Source: Chitinophagales bacterium (GTDB lineage: Bacteria > Bacteroidota > Bacteroidia > Chitinophagales > UBA2359). Taken from it: DNA of 64,000 bases. Position 1 is the stretch's first letter. Every line of letters begins with the position of its first letter. This document shows, piece by piece, positions 54,062 to 63,802 of the stretch. The DNA lies in contig JAHDFD010000001.1 in NCBI GenBank assembly GCA_020628375.1, forward strand, positions 17,232 through 81,231. The letters are read 5' to 3'. Under the pieces are notes generated by a model. That model was not told the origin of the DNA. It was given only the letters and a program-made list of their open reading frames with translations, and did no database searches. Position numbers and translations under genes: made by a program.

Positions 54062-56572
54062 TCAAAAATCACCGCCACCGCCATCGAAGCCACCAGAACG
54101 ATTTCCACCTCTGCGTTTCTGCTGATTCAAACGGTAAGAAAAGGTAAGTGTTGTAACACGACTACGCCACTGCATTTCTCCTCGACTAAAAAAGTCTGGT
54201 TCATCTACTTCGTAATTACGTATTCTTGAGTTTAAAAGATCACGTACACTCAAAGTTATTGTTGCTTTTTTCTTCAAAAGATCTTTACTGAACCCTAAGT
54301 CTATAGAGTAAATTGCTTCTCTCGAACCCTGAACTGTTTTTTGTGGTGAACGGAAATTTGCTCTTATTTGAAAGTCAACATCTCCCCAAACAGTTTTTTT
54401 AGACATTAATCGGGCAGTCCAGGCATTGTTTTTAACACTCACCTCTGTTCTTGGAATTTCCGGATTATAAGCATTGGTCCCTAACATTTCATTATTGAAA
54501 AAATTGAATTCAGCATTTAATCGCCACCAGTCGAATGGACTTGCATTAATATTGAATTCCAAACCAAATCGTTTCCGCCAATCGAAATTATACGATGTAG
54601 TAACTGCCAGATTACTGGTCTGATCGAGAATACGCAGCCTGCTCATTACATCGGTACTATATTGATAATAAACTGAAGAACTTAATGAGGCTTTTTTCCA
54701 ACGTTTAATATGTCCTAACTCAAGAGAGTGTGTATATTCAGGATTCAGATTCGGATTTCCTGAGAAGAAGCTTCTATCATCGTTAAAAGTAAAGAATGGG
54801 TTCAGATTCCAGAAACGTGGTCGCTGGATTCTTCTGCTATAACTCAATTGAATTGAATTTTGCCCACCAAGGTCATAATTCAAAAAGGCACTTGGGAAGA
54901 AATTCAAATATGTCGTATCTCTCCGTTCATTGGTAACTCTTAGTTCAGTGGCGATATCGGTAAGCTCGGCACGTAGCCCCATTTGATAAGAGAAATTACC
55001 AAATTTTTGCCCGTAAGTTCCGTAAGCTGCATGTATGTTTTCCTGATAATCGAAAACGTTTGAAAGTTGCCATGCAGAATCGCCTACTAGAACATAATTT
55101 ACCCACTCGTTATCGATTTGCTGTTCAACGGTATAATCATTACTGACGTTTCTGAATGAAGAACGCCAACCTGCTTCGATCTTCCCTTCATTTTTGATCG
55201 GATGTTCGTAATCTGTTTGTAAGATCCAGGTTCCGTAAGCTTCATCGTTTGCTGATCGCTGATATAAGGGCGTAATGGGCAATAAAGTTGCTCTTTCTAT
55301 ATCTGAGTAATAAACTTCCGAAAGATCAGAAGATTCAATTTCTCTACGTTTCTGGTAACGAACATCGGCGGTCAATACCTGTTTTTCCTTTTTAAATTGC
55401 TTCTTATATAATAATGAATATTCCAAATTCCGTTCGTCTTCCAATTCATCATCTATACGTTCTTCACTTTGAAGAAAACCAGCCGAATCGAAGGTATTTA
55501 GAAAATCGTCATAAATATTTATACCTGTCTTTTCTTCATCTGCTTTTCGGAACAAAAAAGCTGCGGTTAATGTATTGCTATCATTCAAAAAGTAATCTGC
55601 ACCAAATCGAATACTGTTTGAAATACTGGTTTGGTCTATATCTCTGTTCAATTCATAAATAGAAGTTTGCTCTCCATAGGTTTCTCTGTATTCATAACCT
55701 CTTCCGGGATTGGTATCGTAGTTGATCCCATAATTTACAAAGAAATTGAATTTCTTCTGACGGTAATTCATATTGACTCCAAGTCCTACCAATGTAGGAT
55801 ATCCTACTGTTAGATCAAAAGAACCATTTAAGCCTTTCTTTTTATCTTTCTTCAAAACAATATTCAGAATACCTGCCATACCTTCTGCTTCATATTTTGC
55901 TGAAGGATTCGTAACCACTTCAATCGATTCGATCATATTAGCAGGAATTTGTCGCAATCCTCCGGTTAATCCCGAAGGGCGGCCATCGATCAGAATACGC
56001 ACATTTTCACTACCTCTTAAAGCGACATTCCCTTCAATATCGACTGTAACAGACGGAACATTATTCAGAATATCTTCGGCAGTTCCGCCTTTATTTGCTA
56101 AATCTTTTCCGACGTTAAACACTTTTTTATCAAGTGTAAAAACTACGTTGCTTTTTTCTGCTCTTACTTCTACTTCATTCAACATTTCTGAATCGGGTTG
56201 CATCGTAATCGTTCCTGCGTCGTAGCTCATGCTTTCTCTGCCCATTCTAATACCTTTCAGGAATTGGGTTTGGTAAGAAATAAATTCTACTTTCGCCCAG
56301 AATCGCCCTGGTCTTGTTTCGATCATAAACTTTCCATCAAGATCAGTAATTCCGCCACTTACCAAAGAACTATCTCTCATAGAATACAAGGCAATAGTTG
56401 CATACTCTAATGGTTCATTACTTTCAGCATCGACGATTTGCCCAAAAAATTTGGCTTTTGGCATATCACCACTCCAATTTCCTCCACCCCGACCACCATT
56501 AGGTTGTGCAAAAGTGCTGATCGTTAGTGAAAAAATACCGGAAAATATTAAAAATCGGAAAAGATTGCTCAT
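54062..56572 (-). CDS. TonB-dependent outer-membrane receptor (OMP_b-brl_3 type)
   Basis: An 836-residue protein with a signal peptide (FLIFSGIFSLTISTFAQ). A carboxypeptidase-regulatory domain spans about 35-115 (FFGQIVDAESNEPLEYATIALYSMRDSSLV). A plug follows, about 130-240 (TLDKKVFNVGKDLANKGGTAEDILNNVPSVTVD, RGSENVRILIDGRPSG). The C-terminal half is a beta-barrel of the outer-membrane-protein beta-barrel family (PF14905), with SIQLSYSRRIQRPRFWNLNPF and NPNLNPEYTHSLELGH. The extreme C-terminus is glycine-rich (GGNRSGGFDGGGGDF). Unlike SusC proteins it has no SusD partner here. Such receptors probably import metal complexes, peptides or other nutrients; substrate unknown. Confidence 0.9.
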   Translation of the reverse strand: MSNLFRFLIFSGIFSLTISTFAQPNGGRGGGNWSGDMPKAKFFGQIVDAESNEPLEYATIALYSMRDSSLVSGGITDLDGKFMIETRPGRFWAKVEFISYQTQFLKGIRMGRESMSYDAGTITMQPDSEMLNEVEVRAEKSNVVFTLDKKVFNVGKDLANKGGTAEDILNNVPSVTVDIEGNVALRGSENVRILIDGRPSGLTGGLRQIPANMIESIEVVTNPSAKYEAEGMAGILNIVLKKDKKKGLNGSFDLTVGYPTLVGLGVNMNYRQKKFNFFVNYGINYDTNPGRGYEYRETYGEQTSIYELNRDIDQTSISNSIRFGADYFLNDSNTLTAAFLFRKADEEKTGINIYDDFLNTFDSAGFLQSEERIDDELEDERNLEYSLLYKKQFKKEKQVLTADVRYQKRREIESSDLSEVYYSDIERATLLPITPLYQRSANDEAYGTWILQTDYEHPIKNEGKIEAGWRSSFRNVSNDYTVEQQIDNEWVNYVLVGDSAWQLSNVFDYQENIHAAYGTYGQKFGNFSYQMGLRAELTDIATELRVTNERRDTTYLNFFPSAFLNYDLGGQNSIQLSYSRRIQRPRFWNLNPFFTFNDDRSFFSGNPNLNPEYTHSLELGHIKRWKKASLSSSVYYQYSTDVMSRLRILDQTSNLAVTTSYNFDWRKRFGLEFNINASPFDWWRLNAEFNFFNNEMLGTNAYNPEIPRTEVSVKNNAWTARLMSKKTVWGDVDFQIRANFRSPQKTVQGSREAIYSIDLGFSKDLLKKKATITLSVRDLLNSRIRNYEVDEPDFFSRGEMQWRSRVTTLTFSYRLNQQKRRGGNRSGGFDGGGGDF

Positions 56573-56911
56573 TCAGAAGTAATTAATTAATGCTACAAAG
56601 TTCGTTATAACAAGATTTACAGATGTAAGTTTCTAAAAAATTAATTTTTTTAATTAAAATTCCTAAAAATTCCAGCAAATTAAAACACAACAAAAAACAT
56701 ATATAAAGCAATGAATATCAACCAAATAAAACAAAATACAATATTAAAAAAACACAGACATCCGTACAAAATAAAAAAAACAATAAAATGTTTTTTAAAT
56801 AGAGTGACCTTTATTATATTGTTACTTCTAACTAAATGGGTAGAGTCTTTTCATGGTCGGAGCCTCTCAGCGTAAGTTGAGGGGTTCTTTTTTTGCCCCA
56901 ACCCTACTGTT
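56573..56911. other. AT-rich spacer upstream of the TonB receptor gene
   Basis: This 339-bp gap has no ORF. The stretch 56580-56830 is very AT-rich and should contain the receptor promoter. The end near galactokinase holds a plus-strand hairpin with a T-run (56858-56893). Confidence 0.5.
56858..56893 (+). terminator. Plus-strand terminator-like hairpin, possible small RNA 3' end
   Basis: GAGCCTCTCA pairs through G-U wobbles with TTGAGGGGTTC and is followed by TTTTTTT on the plus strand. No annotated gene on the plus strand leads into it, since both flanking genes are on the minus strand. It may end a short unannotated transcript starting near 56820. Confidence 0.5.
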
Positions 56912-58012
56912 TTATAGGCTTCTTACACCATCTTCAGCATTTGTTATATAAAAATCGGGATACATTCTATAACGTTCAAAATAGACTTCAGCTATCTTTT
57001 CCTGAAATGAATTGACAGCATCTTTTTTTACCAATGCAATACAACAACCTCCAAAGCCTGCTCCGGTTAATCGAGCACCTAAACAAATATCCTGTTCAAT
57101 AGAAGTATTCACCAATAAGTTTAGACCTTCGCTTGATACCTCATAATCTTTATCGAGTGAAATATGAGAAGCGGTCAATAATTTTCCAAGCAATGGAATA
57201 TTACCCTGCTTTAATGCCTCAACACTTTGCAGCACACGTTGTTGTTCGCTTATTACATGTTTGGCTCGTTTGTAGATCACCTCATCTTTCAAAAATTCAA
57301 GATCGCTTATTTGAGCAGCACATAAATTTTCGACAGCTTGTTGTTCTTGAATAATAGCCAGTGCTTGTTCACATTGCGCTCTGCGAATATTATAAGCTGA
57401 ACCTGCCAACTCCCTTGGCTGTTTGCTATTCATCAACACCAAACAATATTCGCCTAATTCAAAAGGAATCTGCTGACAATCGAGTGTATCACAATCGAGA
57501 CACATCGCTTTACCTTTTTGACCATTCGCCACCGCAAATTGATCCATTATTCCACAGTTTACGCCAACAAATTCATTTTCTACTCTTTGGCAAAACAAAG
57601 CAAGTTCTGTAAGGTCAATATTATTTTTTTGTTTGTATTGCAGTAAATAGGCGATCAATACTTCCAATGCAGCTGAGCTTGACAAGCCAGAACCCAAAGG
57701 CAAATTAGATGATATTTCTATATTACAACCATCAATGGCTTTATTTTCTCTTTGCAGGTAATGAATAACTCCTAAAACATAGTCCGTCCATTCATTATTT
57801 TTTTGTGCGGTTTCTTTCGTTTTTGCCAAATTGAAAGTGGCTGTGCCTGCTATCTGTTTTGAACTTATTTCTATGATGTTATCTGTTCTGAATTGTACCT
57901 CAGCCTTTATTCCCTGAGCAATGGCAATGGGCATTACCAAGCCACCATTATAATCGATATGTTCGCCAATTATATTAACTCTGCCGGGAGAAAAGAATTG
58001 AATTGTTTCCAT
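56912..58012 (-). CDS. galK: Galactokinase
   Basis: The product carries the GHMP kinase signatures of galactokinase: FSPGRVNIIGEHIDYNGGLVMPIAI (galactokinase N-terminal motif), NLPLGSGLSSSAALEV (ATP-binding GHMP motif), and GARLTGAGFGGCCIALVKKD near the C-terminus. It phosphorylates galactose to galactose-1-phosphate in the Leloir pathway in the cytoplasm. The frame opens at 58045; ATGs at 58021 and 58012 are closer to the family start, and I use 58012 (METIQFFSPG, 366 aa). No galT, galE or sugar transporter lies in the window, so it is genetically isolated. It is divergent from the acidic small protein gene. Confidence 0.92.
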   Translation of the reverse strand: METIQFFSPGRVNIIGEHIDYNGGLVMPIAIAQGIKAEVQFRTDNIIEISSKQIAGTATFNLAKTKETAQKNNEWTDYVLGVIHYLQRENKAIDGCNIEISSNLPLGSGLSSSAALEVLIAYLLQYKQKNNIDLTELALFCQRVENEFVGVNCGIMDQFAVANGQKGKAMCLDCDTLDCQQIPFELGEYCLVLMNSKQPRELAGSAYNIRRAQCEQALAIIQEQQAVENLCAAQISDLEFLKDEVIYKRAKHVISEQQRVLQSVEALKQGNIPLLGKLLTASHISLDKDYEVSSEGLNLLVNTSIEQDICLGARLTGAGFGGCCIALVKKDAVNSFQEKIAEVYFERYRMYPDFYITNAEDGVRSL

Positions 58013-58113
58013 CTTAGTCATTCTAAATTCAGCACAAAACAACAAAATAACGAACTAAGTCTTAATTTTACCACTGTTTGAAATTGAAATTACAAAACAA
58101 ACAGCGCAGTATT

Positions 58114-58392
58114 ATGCCTAAGAAGAATAAAAAAGATGGAAAACCTAAAGTTCATGAGGAGCTTGAAGGGTTCGAGCTCAAGATCAATGAATTCGGTCAG
58201 ATCGTTTCAAATATGGATCCCGATGAAATGAATAAATTCCTGAATAAACACGTTGATGATAAAAAGCTGAGAGACCGCGATGACCTTGAGGAAGAAAAGT
58301 TGGAGGAAGAAGAGGAAGTTGAAATTGACGATTCAGAATTACCCAATTTCGATGGTATAGAACAAATGTTAGATAAGGAAGACGATGAGTAA
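58114..58392 (+). CDS. Small acidic conserved Bacteroidota protein, upstream of B12-binding protein
   Basis: The frame opens at 58078, but the basic N-terminus [20 protein letters not shown] starting at 58114 is the likely start (92 aa). The protein changes from a lysine-rich start, through [33 protein letters not shown], to a very acidic tail ([15 protein letters not shown], ending DKEDDE). It has no membrane segment. Its stop overlaps the start of the B12-binding protein by 8 bp (ATGAGTAA), so the two are translationally coupled. An accessory role with the B12-dependent mutase is plausible but inferred only from this linkage. Confidence 0.8.
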   Translation: MPKKNKKDGKPKVHEELEGFELKINEFGQIVSNMDPDEMNKFLNKHVDDKKLRDRDDLEEEKLEEEEEVEIDDSELPNFDGIEQMLDKEDDE

Positions 58393-58804
58393 TAAAAGGA
58401 GTCGCCCGATTCGGGTATTGGTTGCCAAAGTAGGACTGGATGGGCACGACCGTGGCGCAAAGATCATTGCATCGGTATTGCGTGATGCCGGTATGGAGGT
58501 TATTTATACAGGCTTGCGACAAACGCCACAAATGGTGGTTAATGCTGCTTTGCAGGAAGATGTAGATGCTATTGGTATCAGCATTCTTTCCGGGGCACAC
58601 ATGACCGTTTTCCCGAAGGTAATTCAGTTAATGAAAGACAATAATATGGATGATGTGCTTTTAACCGGCGGTGGCATTATTCCGGAACAAGATGCTGAGG
58701 TCTTGAATGAAATGGGTGTAGGCACGCTTTTTCCACCTGGCACGCCCACCGATACCATTACCGATTATATTACTAACTGGGTAGAGACCAACAGAGATTT
58801 TTAA
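58385..58804 (+). CDS. Stand-alone cobalamin (B12)-binding subunit of a methylmalonyl-CoA mutase-type enzyme
   Basis: The 139-residue protein is the B12-binding domain found at the C-terminus of methylmalonyl-CoA mutase. The signature [12 protein letters not shown] supplies the cobalt-ligating His (DxHxxG). [15 protein letters not shown] and [15 protein letters not shown] match the SxL and GG motifs that hold the nucleotide tail. Separate small subunits like this pair with a large catalytic mutase subunit; none is present in the window. The gene is coupled to the upstream acidic protein by an 8-bp overlap. Reaction context: (R)-methylmalonyl-CoA to succinyl-CoA or a related acyl-CoA rearrangement. 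Confidence 0.9.
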   Translation: MSNKRSRPIRVLVAKVGLDGHDRGAKIIASVLRDAGMEVIYTGLRQTPQMVVNAALQEDVDAIGISILSGAHMTVFPKVIQLMKDNNMDDVLLTGGGIIPEQDAEVLNEMGVGTLFPPGTPTDTITDYITNWVETNRDF

Positions 58805-58810
58805 AGGTTC

Positions 58811-59341
58811 GGGCAATCATGCTGAACTTGTTTCAGCATCTCCCCCATAGTTCGGCTGCGCTCACTGTAAATCGACTACGCTCACTGTGAATCGGCTACA
58901 CTTGCTATTGTTCGATGGTACATTAGTGTATATCGCTTTCCTTTAAGGTATAAGACAACTGTGTTAGGGTTGGGAGATTTCGGCATGCGCCAAAATGACG
59001 TGGTATGATAGGTTTATGCAATGTTGAGAAGATAATGTTCTCTTGATCGCAAGCCCGGTTGTTCGCAAGCCCGGAATGATAACTATAGTAACGGGCAGTC
59101 ATGCTGAACTTGTTTCAGCATCTCCCCCATAGTTCGACTACGCTCACTATAAATCGACTACGCTCACTATAAATCGACTACGCTCACTATAAATCGACTA
59201 CGCTCACTACGAATCGACTACGCTCACTTTAAATCGGCTGTTCTTGCTATTGTTCGTTGGCACATTAGTGTATGTCGCTTTCCTTTTAGGTATAAGACAA
59301 CTGTGTTAGGGTTGGGAGATTTCGGCATGCGCCAAAATGAC
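58811..59341. repeat. Duplicated intergenic segment with internal 20-bp tandem repeats
   Basis: The segment 58811-58999 recurs at 59093-59341. Both start GGGCARTCATGCTGAACTTG and end TTTCGGCATGCGCCAAAATG. The second copy is longer because a 20-bp unit (ATCGACTACGCTCACTATAA) is repeated five times at about 59133-59234. The rest of the 599-bp spacer between the B12-binding and GH3 genes has no ORF. Confidence 0.8.
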
Positions 59342-59403
59342 TTAAAGTGAAAGCCTTTGACAACCTCACCTCATTATAGTACCCAAAATCGTCAGCCCAA
59401 GAA

Positions 59404-62349
59404 TTAAGGTGCAGCTATCACATTCGGATAGGTATCCAGCGCATCATAAATGACATCTTGTATGCGGGTACGAATATCGCTTTTCACCAATTTCCAATTA
59501 TCCATAGTTGGATAGGTTCTATTCGATAAGAAAATATAGATCAGATCATTTTCAGGATCTGCCCACATACAAGTCCCTGTAAAACCAGTATGCCCAAAAG
59601 TTGATTTAGGTGTTTTTTCACCACACGGGCTTGGTCCAGGATCGATCGCTGGTTTATCGAAGCCTAAACCTCTGCGATTCCCCGTGCTATATTGCGAAGC
59701 AAAAACCCTGATCGTATTGGAATTGAAAAAACGCTTTCCACCATAAGTACCATCGTTCAGGAACATTTCAGCCAATTTTGCCAGATCATTAGCATTAGTG
59801 AATATTCCGGCATGCCCGGCAACACCACCACGCATAGCAGCAGCCATATCATGTACATAGCCCTGTAAAGTCTGGTTTCTGAAATAAGTGTCATCTTCAG
59901 AAGGAACGATCATACTTTTATCGAAACGACTAAGCGGATTATAGGTTGTATTATTCATACCTATGGGTTGATAAAACTCTTTCTGCACATAGGTATCGTA
60001 AGGCGTTTGGTGAAAATCTTCAAGTAGATCGCACATTATTATAAAACCCAGATCGCTGTATTTATAACCGGGTTTAGTACGTAAATCTGATTTCAGGATA
60101 TCGTCGATGATCATTTCGCTGCCCTGCAAACTAATACATTTCCCATCGGCAACCAGACAGTGGTTTGCTGTTAAATCGGTCGAATAGGTATTATCGTATT
60201 TTTCATCCTGATAAAAAGCGATCCAATTTTGTAAACGCGCCTGATGCGATAAAATATCTCCCATTTGCAAATGAGCTTTATTGGTATTTTGGGCTTTATT
60301 GTAAATCGCTGATAACTTGGTTTGCGGATTCATTACCCCACGATCGTACAACTGCATCATTCCGGGTAAAGTAGCTGCTACTTTCGTTATTGATGCTACA
60401 TCGTAAAGGTCATTATTACTTACTTGTCGTTTTTTATTAAAGGTATGATAGCCGAATGCTTGTTCGTGAATTACCGTTCCATTTTTAGCGATCAATAACT
60501 GTCCACCAGGTGCCATTTTATCTTTCAAAACTTCATCGATTATTGGTTGTATGCCGGCAATTAAAATTTCTGAATCAATGCCAACTTCTTCGGGAACACC
60601 ATATTTAAGTCGGTCAATTTCATTCGTGCTTTCTCCCAATCCGAATCTAAAATTTTCCGATGCGGTAACGGGTAACTTCCCTTTAAATGCTAAAGCTCCG
60701 AAAACCATTTGAGCCGCTAATTCCTGTGTAGTGCTATTTTCTTCATAAGCAACAACCGTCGTTTTTATTTCATTGAAATATTTAAGGCTGTAAGGTGTTC
60801 CAAAAACTACCAGACTCATAGGCGATAGTTCTTGAACCATTTCCACGAAGTTACTTACCTTATCGTTCAGGTAATAATTTTTACTAGCGTAACGACTCAT
60901 TCCATGTACGCTCACAAATACATGATCGAATCCGGCTAATTGTTGTAAAATCCTGTCTTGTTCGGCTTCGCTTGCATCTTTATTTATATGGAAATTAACC
61001 ACACGTGCATATTTCGTTAACTGCTGCTGGTAATTGCTTGTTCTACGCTTTCCACCAATAGAAATACTGGCAAATCTTTTGGGGTTTCCCAACTCATCTG
61101 TAAGATTCAATACCGGTAAAAGAAAGTCTTCGTTTCGTGCCAAGGTAATTGCATTTTCGTAAAGCTTACGATTCAATACTTTCGCACTTTTAGGGTTCAG
61201 ATCATTGGTCAGATTCGTCAGATCGATCGGTTGATAATTTGACAAACCTGCTTCATACTTTGCTTTCAGTATTTTTCTTACACGCTTTTCAACTTCGTAC
61301 TCGCTAAGTGTTCCATTCTGAATTGCCTGCTTGATCTTTTTCACAGCCACCGGAACATTTTCGGGAAATAACAGTACATCATTACCCGCCATTAAGGCTT
61401 TCAGATCTACATCACCGGGAGCGAAGTAATCAGCTACGCCTTTCATGTTCAAAGCATCGGTCATAACCAAGCCCTGATAGCCCATCTGACCACGTAACCA
61501 ACTCTCTATCATAGGTTTAGATAAAGAAGCCGGTGTTGCAGGCGACTCTGGGTTTTTAGGACTTATTCGGCTGCTATCGAGTGCAGGAACTGCTAAATGT
61601 GCCGACATCATACTAGCAACTCCAGCATTTGCCAATTCCCGAAACGGGTACATTTCTATATCTTGTAAACGGTATTGGTCGTGTGCAATAGTCGGTAAGG
61701 TATAATGCGAATCTTTATCGGTATCTCCATGTCCGGGAAAGTGTTTCGCACAAGCCAAAACCCCTTCTGTTTTCATACCGCGCATATACTCAATTGCTTT
61801 CTGTGCAACATTGAATTTATCTTCTCCGAAAGAACGGTCATTGATAACCGGATTATTAGGATTGTTGTTTACATCCACAACCGGTGCAAGATTCATGTGT
61901 ATGCCCAAACGCTTACAATGGCGCCCGACTTCTCTTCCCATTTCATAAACAAGTGAATTATCCTGAATTGCGCCTAGTATTAATTGTCTTGGAAAACGAA
62001 CTGTACTATCCAGACGCATATCCAAGCCCCACTCCCCATCTATAGAAATCAGTAGAGGTACTTTCGCTAAAGATTGATAACGATTGGTTTGTTTTGCCTG
62101 TTTGTATGGAGTTCCCTTAAAGAAGATCAATCCTCCGATGTGTTGTTCTTTGATCAATCGTTCGATCGATTGTTGATGAGCAGCATCTTTATTGGAGTAG
62201 GCTGCCACCATAAATAGCTGTCCGATCTTTTCGTCGAGTGTCATTTCCGTCAGTTGCCTGTCTATCCAGTATTCTTCGGCTGTTTGGGCAACAATTTGCT
62301 GAAAAGCAATAAAGCTAAATAAGCAAAGGAGTATATGACGTATGTTCAT
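59404..62349 (-). CDS. GH3 (NagZ-like beta-N-acetylhexosaminidase) fused to a serine hydrolase (beta-lactamase-like)
   Basis: A 981-residue secreted protein with a signal peptide (ILLCLFSFIAFQQIVAQ). Residues about 30-370 are a GH3 domain with KHFPGHGDTDKDSH (about 202-215) and the nucleophile motif MTDALNMKGV (Asp298), as in NagZ-type hexosaminidases that act on cell-wall sugars. Residues about 380-600 are a GH3 C-terminal-like domain. Residues about 605-975 are a beta-lactamase/class C PBP-like hydrolase with SITK (SxxK), KYSDLGF (the YxN-like position, here YSD) and GHTGFTGT (HxG). Joining sugar and peptide cleavage suggests peptidoglycan turnover or scavenging. It ends close to the duplicated spacer. 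Confidence 0.9.
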   Translation of the reverse strand: MNIRHILLCLFSFIAFQQIVAQTAEEYWIDRQLTEMTLDEKIGQLFMVAAYSNKDAAHQQSIERLIKEQHIGGLIFFKGTPYKQAKQTNRYQSLAKVPLLISIDGEWGLDMRLDSTVRFPRQLILGAIQDNSLVYEMGREVGRHCKRLGIHMNLAPVVDVNNNPNNPVINDRSFGEDKFNVAQKAIEYMRGMKTEGVLACAKHFPGHGDTDKDSHYTLPTIAHDQYRLQDIEMYPFRELANAGVASMMSAHLAVPALDSSRISPKNPESPATPASLSKPMIESWLRGQMGYQGLVMTDALNMKGVADYFAPGDVDLKALMAGNDVLLFPENVPVAVKKIKQAIQNGTLSEYEVEKRVRKILKAKYEAGLSNYQPIDLTNLTNDLNPKSAKVLNRKLYENAITLARNEDFLLPVLNLTDELGNPKRFASISIGGKRRTSNYQQQLTKYARVVNFHINKDASEAEQDRILQQLAGFDHVFVSVHGMSRYASKNYYLNDKVSNFVEMVQELSPMSLVVFGTPYSLKYFNEIKTTVVAYEENSTTQELAAQMVFGALAFKGKLPVTASENFRFGLGESTNEIDRLKYGVPEEVGIDSEILIAGIQPIIDEVLKDKMAPGGQLLIAKNGTVIHEQAFGYHTFNKKRQVSNNDLYDVASITKVAATLPGMMQLYDRGVMNPQTKLSAIYNKAQNTNKAHLQMGDILSHQARLQNWIAFYQDEKYDNTYSTDLTANHCLVADGKCISLQGSEMIIDDILKSDLRTKPGYKYSDLGFIIMCDLLEDFHQTPYDTYVQKEFYQPIGMNNTTYNPLSRFDKSMIVPSEDDTYFRNQTLQGYVHDMAAAMRGGVAGHAGIFTNANDLAKLAEMFLNDGTYGGKRFFNSNTIRVFASQYSTGNRRGLGFDKPAIDPGPSPCGEKTPKSTFGHTGFTGTCMWADPENDLIYIFLSNRTYPTMDNWKLVKSDIRTRIQDVIYDALDTYPNVIAAP

Positions 62350-62668
62350 TTTTTCTAGTTTTGAGCTTCTTATTTCGGGTAGAAAGTTTCGGGATCGGGT
62401 ATAAACAAAATTAATCCAAAAACTTCTTCTTTATAAAGAATCGATTCGTATCGATCAATATTTTAACTGCATTACCTCGTTGAGATTGTGCCAAGTTACG
62501 ACAAACCACTAAAGGTTGAGCAGGACTTAATATTTTAGGAATAAAATGTGGATAAATCGTTTAAATTGCAGGCTTTATTTTGTGTGCGTGAATTTTTAAG
62601 TTTCTGAATGGTTAAAGAATTTACAAATATGATTTTGAAATAAGTTTATTGGTTTAATATTTTATCCT
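62350..62668. other. Intergenic spacer between divergent GH3 and hemW genes
   Basis: This 319-bp gap has no ORF or obvious hairpin. It should contain promoters for both directions; I could not assign them. Confidence 0.5.
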
Positions 62669-63802
62669 ATGGCTGGTATTTACCTACACATTCCTTTTTG
62701 CAGAAAAGCCTGTACTTACTGTAATTTCCATTTTTCGACTTCTATGAAAACGAAGGAGAGAGTCCTTGCATCTATTTCCAAAGAAATTGAACTTCAAAAA
62801 GGTTATTTAGAAGGTGCTACGGTTAGCAGTATCTATTTTGGTGGTGGAACACCAAGTGTACTTAGTACAAATGAGATCAATGATATAATTCAGCAGATAA
62901 AACGGTTTCATAAAGTAAAAACCGATGCTGAAATCACCCTGGAAGCCAACCCTGATGACCTGGATCAAGCATATCTCAAAACTTTAAAACAAGATACAAG
63001 TATTAATCGTTTGAGTATCGGTATTCAATCATTTGCCGAAGCAGATCTACGTTTAATGAATCGGAGTCATAGTGCAAAACAAGCACTTAGTTGCTTACAA
63101 AATGCCAAAGCTATTGGTTTTGACAATATAAGTATTGACCTTATCTACGGAACACCCGGTTTGAGTACGAATGTCTGGAAAGAAAATCTGAATACGATCT
63201 TTGAGTTGAACATTCCACATATTTCCTGTTATGCCTTAACTGTTGAAGAAAATACAGCGCTTGCTTATAAAATCTCTAATAATGAAATACCTGAATTAGA
63301 AGACAGCCACACAGAAAAACATTTCAATCTATTAACGGCAGCGATGTTACAACATGGCTATGAACATTATGAAATTTCGAATTTTGCGCTTCCGGGTATG
63401 TATGCAAAACACAACACAGCTTACTGGAAAAATAGAATTTATCTAGGTTTAGGTCCTTCTGCCCATTCTTTTAATAATTTTTCTCGGCAGTGGAATATTG
63501 CCAATAATGTAAAATATGTGAAAGCCATTGAGGGCGGCAAAGTGCCTTACACACAAGAGTTTTTGTCTGAAACAGACCGATTTAACGAGGCTATAATGAC
63601 GGGTCTAAGAACGATGTGGGGAATTGACTTAGCAGAACTTGGCAACAAATTTGATGAAAAATTTCGTCTTCATTTGCAAACCGAAGCTCGTTTGTTAATA
63701 CAAAAAGGGCATTTGGAAAAGAAGGACGGGAGTTTACGAATTACCACTGAGGCAAAAATTTTAGCCGATTCTGTAATGTCGCAACTTTTTTATTGTGAAT
63801 GA
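62669..63802 (+). CDS. hemW: Radical SAM heme chaperone HemW
   Basis: The 377-residue protein starts MAGIYLHIPFCRKACTYCNF, with the CxxxCxxC [4Fe-4S] motif at Cys11, Cys15 and Cys18. The family marks IYFGGGTPSVL, ANPDD, RLSIGIQSF, NISIDLIYGTPG and YEISNFALPG follow. These match HemW (long called oxygen-independent coproporphyrinogen oxidase-like), which binds heme and delivers it to respiratory enzymes rather than oxidising coproporphyrinogen. The C-terminal HemN-like domain is present (TGLRTMWGIDLAELGNKF). Cytoplasmic. It is divergent from the GH3 fusion gene. Confidence 0.92.
   Translation: MAGIYLHIPFCRKACTYCNFHFSTSMKTKERVLASISKEIELQKGYLEGATVSSIYFGGGTPSVLSTNEINDIIQQIKRFHKVKTDAEITLEANPDDLDQAYLKTLKQDTSINRLSIGIQSFAEADLRLMNRSHSAKQALSCLQNAKAIGFDNISIDLIYGTPGLSTNVWKENLNTIFELNIPHISCYALTVEENTALAYKISNNEIPELEDSHTEKHFNLLTAAMLQHGYEHYEISNFALPGMYAKHNTAYWKNRIYLGLGPSAHSFNNFSRQWNIANNVKYVKAIEGGKVPYTQEFLSETDRFNEAIMTGLRTMWGIDLAELGNKFDEKFRLHLQTEARLLIQKGHLEKKDGSLRITTEAKILADSVMSQLFYCE

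Noticed and set aside
58811..59341. Search for tRNA or other structured RNA genes in the large spacers
   Set aside because: No cloverleaf, T-loop GGTTCGAATCC pattern or CCA-type end was found; the structure there is repeat-derived.
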